Part shown: piece after piece, positions 52,324 through 54,975 of the stretch
How positions within the stretch are numbered: position 1 is the stretch's first letter
How the letters are laid out: every line of letters starts with the position of its first letter
Source of the DNA: Collinsella aerofaciens
Lineage (GTDB): Bacteria > Actinomycetota > Coriobacteriia > Coriobacteriales > Coriobacteriaceae
DNA length: 54,975 bases
Reading direction: 5' to 3'
NCBI RefSeq assembly: GCF_018785265.1
Contig: NZ_WQPK01000003.1
Span: forward strand, 1 to 54,975
Notes under the pieces: model-generated
Seen by the model: the letters and a program-made list of their open reading frames with translations, nothing else
Database searches by the model: none
What the model was told of the DNA's origin: nothing
Program-made: the position numbers and the translations under genes

Positions 52324-53943
52324 TCAGGCAATTTCAATCACCTCATCGCATGCCGAAATAAGCACAGGGTCATGCGTAGCGATGAACGTGATATGTCGCC
52401 CCTTTCTTTCCTTAAGGATTTCGATAAACGCCTGCTTGCTCTGACTGTCAAGTGCAGATGTCGGCTCATCAAACATCATCACGTCCGGGTTTTTCAGCAG
52501 CTGGCGAATTATCGCTATTTTTTGTTTCTCCCCCCCTGAAATGTTGTTCTGCTTATCGTCCAGCTCGACATCAAGTCCACCACTTGAATCGACCATCTTT
52601 TTAAGCCCCATTCTCTCAATGAGACTCTCAAGGTCACGCTCTTCAGTGCTTCTGCAGCAAAGAGTTAAATTGTCCCGTATCGACCCCTCGGTCAGGGGCG
52701 GCTCCTGCTCAGTAATCCCGATATTGCGCTTCCGCAGCGCATAACGGTCCAGAGAGCTCAGGGGCTTGTCGTTAATCCAAATATCACCCTTGCAGTTTTC
52801 TGGATCGCAACCGCTTATCACATCCAGCAGCGTGCTCTTACCGGAACCGTTCGGCCCAACGATTCCGTATACCTTTCCTTTTTCCAAAGAAGCTCGAATG
52901 TCTCTGAACGCGGTTTTTTCAGACCCAGGATAGCTATACGCCAGCTCGGAACAGCTCACCTCGTAAACATCGGCGAGGATAATGGCCCCATTTGAGTCCT
53001 CTGGCATGTCCAGCAAGCGCCGCAAACGCTCGTAGGATACTTTTGACGTTTGATAGTCCTTGCCCAGCGCAAGGAAGAATTCAATAGCCGAAGAATAATA
53101 GGAGTAATAGCTTAGCGCCGTCATAAGATAGCCGGGCAGCAAATTGCCGTCGAGAACTTCCTTTGCGCCCAGGATCAAGATTCCACCCTGTGCCAAAGAT
53201 GTGACGACAGTGTTGGCAAACGTAAAGGTCGCATTAATTTGCTGGTTCTGATAAACGCAACGATATAGCTCTGCAAAAGAGTGCTCAAGCCTTTGCTTGA
53301 AAACCTCGAATAGAACATGTCTGCGGATAAATTGTGCGTTGCTAAGCTGCTTCTCCAGATCGGAAAAGAATCGAGCCTCCTGCTCTTGAGCCTCGAAACT
53401 TCTTGCGAACAAACACTTTTTGAAAAGCGAATAGACCGCGCCACCTATTATGCCAAGAGCCATACACAGCATTGCCAGGTGACCGTTTATGGTCGCCAGG
53501 ACAACAAACACCACAAGCAACGTCACTATATTGCTCACGCTTTGGACACTAGCGTTTATAACAAATATCACCAAATCGTTAGCGTCATGATTAATCTGTT
53601 GGTTGTAATATGAGGCATCAAAATTAGAAAAGAAGGCCCGTGGTAGCCTTTGAACGTGACTTATCACCTCTTCATTCAATGCAAATCCCACATGTGTTTG
53701 CAGATCGACATAGACCAGCTCACTGACGCAATTCAAACCGGCTCGCACAATACCCAGTGCTGCTATCCCAGCGCCGATGGCGATTGCGCTTTCCCCATCT
53801 CGCGCGACACCGACAAAGTTGTTGACCAGTTGTCCCGTCAGAAAAGGAATTGCGAGACCAACCATAAGCGAGAGCAGGCACATTAGAAGATAGGTTATAT
53901 ACTTTGGATTCTTGATTATTGTTCTTGCGCAGAGATTAAACAT
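52324..53943 (-). CDS. ABC exporter (fused membrane and ATPase domains)
   Basis: 539 residues. The N-terminal six-span membrane domain (1-310) is followed by an ATPase domain with Walker A GPNGSGKST (363-371), Q-loop ITEQEP, signature NISGGEKQK (about 467-475), Walker B VMMFDEPTSALD and H-loop ATHD. No C39 peptidase domain is present, so it would not cleave a leader. Base composition is clearly lower in G+C than the rest of the window. It starts at ATG 53943, overlapping the radical SAM stop (53936), which indicates a transcriptional and translational unit. Probably exports the product of a peptide modification locus. Confidence 0.88.
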   Translation of the reverse strand: MFNLCARTIIKNPKYITYLLMCLLSLMVGLAIPFLTGQLVNNFVGVARDGESAIAIGAGIAALGIVRAGLNCVSELVYVDLQTHVGFALNEEVISHVQRLPRAFFSNFDASYYNQQINHDANDLVIFVINASVQSVSNIVTLLVVFVVLATINGHLAMLCMALGIIGGAVYSLFKKCLFARSFEAQEQEARFFSDLEKQLSNAQFIRRHVLFEVFKQRLEHSFAELYRCVYQNQQINATFTFANTVVTSLAQGGILILGAKEVLDGNLLPGYLMTALSYYSYYSSAIEFFLALGKDYQTSKVSYERLRRLLDMPEDSNGAIILADVYEVSCSELAYSYPGSEKTAFRDIRASLEKGKVYGIVGPNGSGKSTLLDVISGCDPENCKGDIWINDKPLSSLDRYALRKRNIGITEQEPPLTEGSIRDNLTLCCRSTEERDLESLIERMGLKKMVDSSGGLDVELDDKQNNISGGEKQKIAIIRQLLKNPDVMMFDEPTSALDSQSKQAFIEILKERKGRHITFIATHDPVLISACDEVIEIA

Positions 53944-54892
53944 GAGCTGAATCCAGTTCCGAAAGCAATCGCTGAGCCTTCTCGGTCAAAATCATTCGTT
54001 GGCGCACCTGATACCTTTGAGATACGCACTGTTTTGACCCTCCATGAAGAGCGTGATTAGGGCAACCTCCCATGCATGAGGGATAGGCAAAACACTCTTC
54101 ACACTCATGATCGCTCGGCTCATAGTTTAGCCATTGGACCAGCTGAGCATTCATCCTCGGCCCTTCGGCAAGCGTACCGACGCAGCGTTCACGCATCCCG
54201 ATTTCGTCCCAACATTTATAAAGATAGCCCTCCGGATCCACTACAAACGACCCTGCACAAACGGCGCCACAAATAGCCGGATCAAAGCGCACCGTCAGGT
54301 CAACGTAGAACCCCCTATCAACTGCATGACTATAAAAGTCCAGCTCTTCCCGAGAAAACGCCTCCATCGAAAAACAACTACTGTCACTTGGGCACGTATC
54401 GTTAATATTGTCGACAGGCGCCAGATAGAATCCAACCTTGTTTTTAAGGCCCTTTTCCTCGAGTGCATCCAGCAAATCGCCAGCACCGGCAATGTTATGG
54501 GCATCGACATTGCACCTGATAGAAATATCCAACAGATGCGTGACTTTAGAAACGTTGTCTAGAATCGCATCGTACGTCGGCTGTCCGTTCCGCAAGAACC
54601 GTCGAGAATCGTGGTCCTTTCGAGACCCGTCCAAGGTTATTTGAGCCATCTTGACGTCACAAGCCGCGAGAGTCTCGGCCACTTCTGGCGTCAGAAGATA
54701 TCCATTTGTAACGATGGATGCCGAATAGGAGCACTCTGGATTAAGGATCGCCTTTATACGCTCCGTAAGCCGCTGAATTTTATCGACTTGCAGCAACGGC
54801 TCTCCACCATACCAACCGATCTCAAGCTCGCTCAGCCCCCGTGAACGCTCCTTCACGAATGAGACAAGCCGGTCTTCAACCTCCGGAGTCAT
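53936..54892 (-). CDS. Radical SAM/SPASM peptide-maturase, N-terminally truncated
   Basis: 318 residues. The conserved GGEP (29-32), TNGYLLTP and ITLDGSRKDHD are radical SAM elements. The C-terminal SPASM domain has the full Cys set: C212-x14-C227 with G222, and C264-x2-C267-x5-C273-x3-C277, then C289. The CxxxCxxC motif that holds the SAM cluster, normally about 30 residues before the present start, is missing. An in-frame TAA lies 9 codons upstream of ATG 54892 and the DNA beyond is hairpin repeat. So the gene has lost its first about 100 residues and the enzyme should be inactive. Confidence 0.8.
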   Translation of the reverse strand: MTPEVEDRLVSFVKERSRGLSELEIGWYGGEPLLQVDKIQRLTERIKAILNPECSYSASIVTNGYLLTPEVAETLAACDVKMAQITLDGSRKDHDSRRFLRNGQPTYDAILDNVSKVTHLLDISIRCNVDAHNIAGAGDLLDALEEKGLKNKVGFYLAPVDNINDTCPSDSSCFSMEAFSREELDFYSHAVDRGFYVDLTVRFDPAICGAVCAGSFVVDPEGYLYKCWDEIGMRERCVGTLAEGPRMNAQLVQWLNYEPSDHECEECFAYPSCMGGCPNHALHGGSKQCVSQRYQVRQRMILTEKAQRLLSELDSAHV

Positions 54893-54915
54893 TGTCGTTG
54901 TTAGCGCCGGAATAA

Positions 54916-54972
54916 TTTAGCCAAATATAGTCGGCCGAGATTGACCAATCCCGGCCGACCCATTTTAGCCAA
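54916..54972. repeat. Hairpin flanked by direct repeats at the radical SAM breakpoint
   Basis: Arms GTCGGCCGAGATTG (54930-54943) and CAATCCCGGCCGAC (54946-54959) match at 13 of 14. The 9-nt direct repeat TTTAGCCAA flanks it (54916-54924 and 54964-54972). No gene is visible from here to the window end. Confidence 0.55.
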
Positions 54973-54975
54973 CAC

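Overview
The window looks like a chromosomal segment of a high-G+C anaerobic gut actinobacterium of the Coriobacteriia, most likely a Collinsella (C. aerofaciens-like). The pointers are codon use, the gene repertoire (fused EcfA-EcfA ATPase, giant 2-hydroxyacyl-CoA dehydratase activase, Asp23-DUF2273-AmaP envelope-stress genes, short DXS-like protein) and strong AGGAGG-type ribosome binding sites. This is inference from sequence only; there is no rRNA or tRNA gene in the window to anchor it.

Layout. 100-5074 (minus): arginine operon argC-argJ-argB-argD with a terminator at its 3' end. 5332-6243: two tandem flavin/pyridoxamine-phosphate-oxidase-like paralogues. 6274-9774: FMN riboswitch followed by ribU, fused ecfA1-ecfA2 and ecfT, an ECF riboflavin importer. 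9967-12497: groES-groEL between two long nested hairpin elements. 12541-15995: divergent amidohydrolase and M20 peptidase genes. 16030-21613: small membrane proteins with zinc ribbons, a YitT-like protein and the Asp23/DUF2273/AmaP cluster. 21779-27858: yebC, a DUF6020 membrane protein, lgt, a NifU-like scaffold, dCMP deaminase and coaX. 28050-31107 (plus): OPT transporter and a DUF389 protein. 31231-33388: orphan secreted protein, a broken arylsulfotransferase remnant and a 3-hydroxyacyl-CoA dehydrogenase. 33804-39308: TetR regulator and the giant activase, with palindromic operators. 39429-42136: HAD phosphatase and the amtB-glnB nitrogen module. 42335-45903: CmpB-like membrane protein, HD protein and DXS-like enzyme. 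46288-50682 (plus): polar amino-acid ABC importer and a class-I glutamine-amidotransferase-like hydrolase. 51017-52178: frameshifted IS110 transposase. 52324-54892: lower-G+C ABC exporter and an N-terminally truncated radical SAM/SPASM maturase, the remnant of a peptide-modification (RiPP) locus.

Most genes are ordinary housekeeping or transport genes. The unexplained structure is mainly intergenic. There are two long nested hairpins flanking groES-groEL that share core linker motifs. A six-copy array of alternating inverted repeats (core ATCTGTAACAG) lies between dxs and the amino-acid importer. A dispersed palindrome family has a GGGACAGG-type loop and variable arms. Several further 20-bp-arm hairpins are present, and the IS110 leader may encode a bridge RNA. 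The accessory end of the window (50.7-55 kb) is the best candidate for horizontally acquired material.
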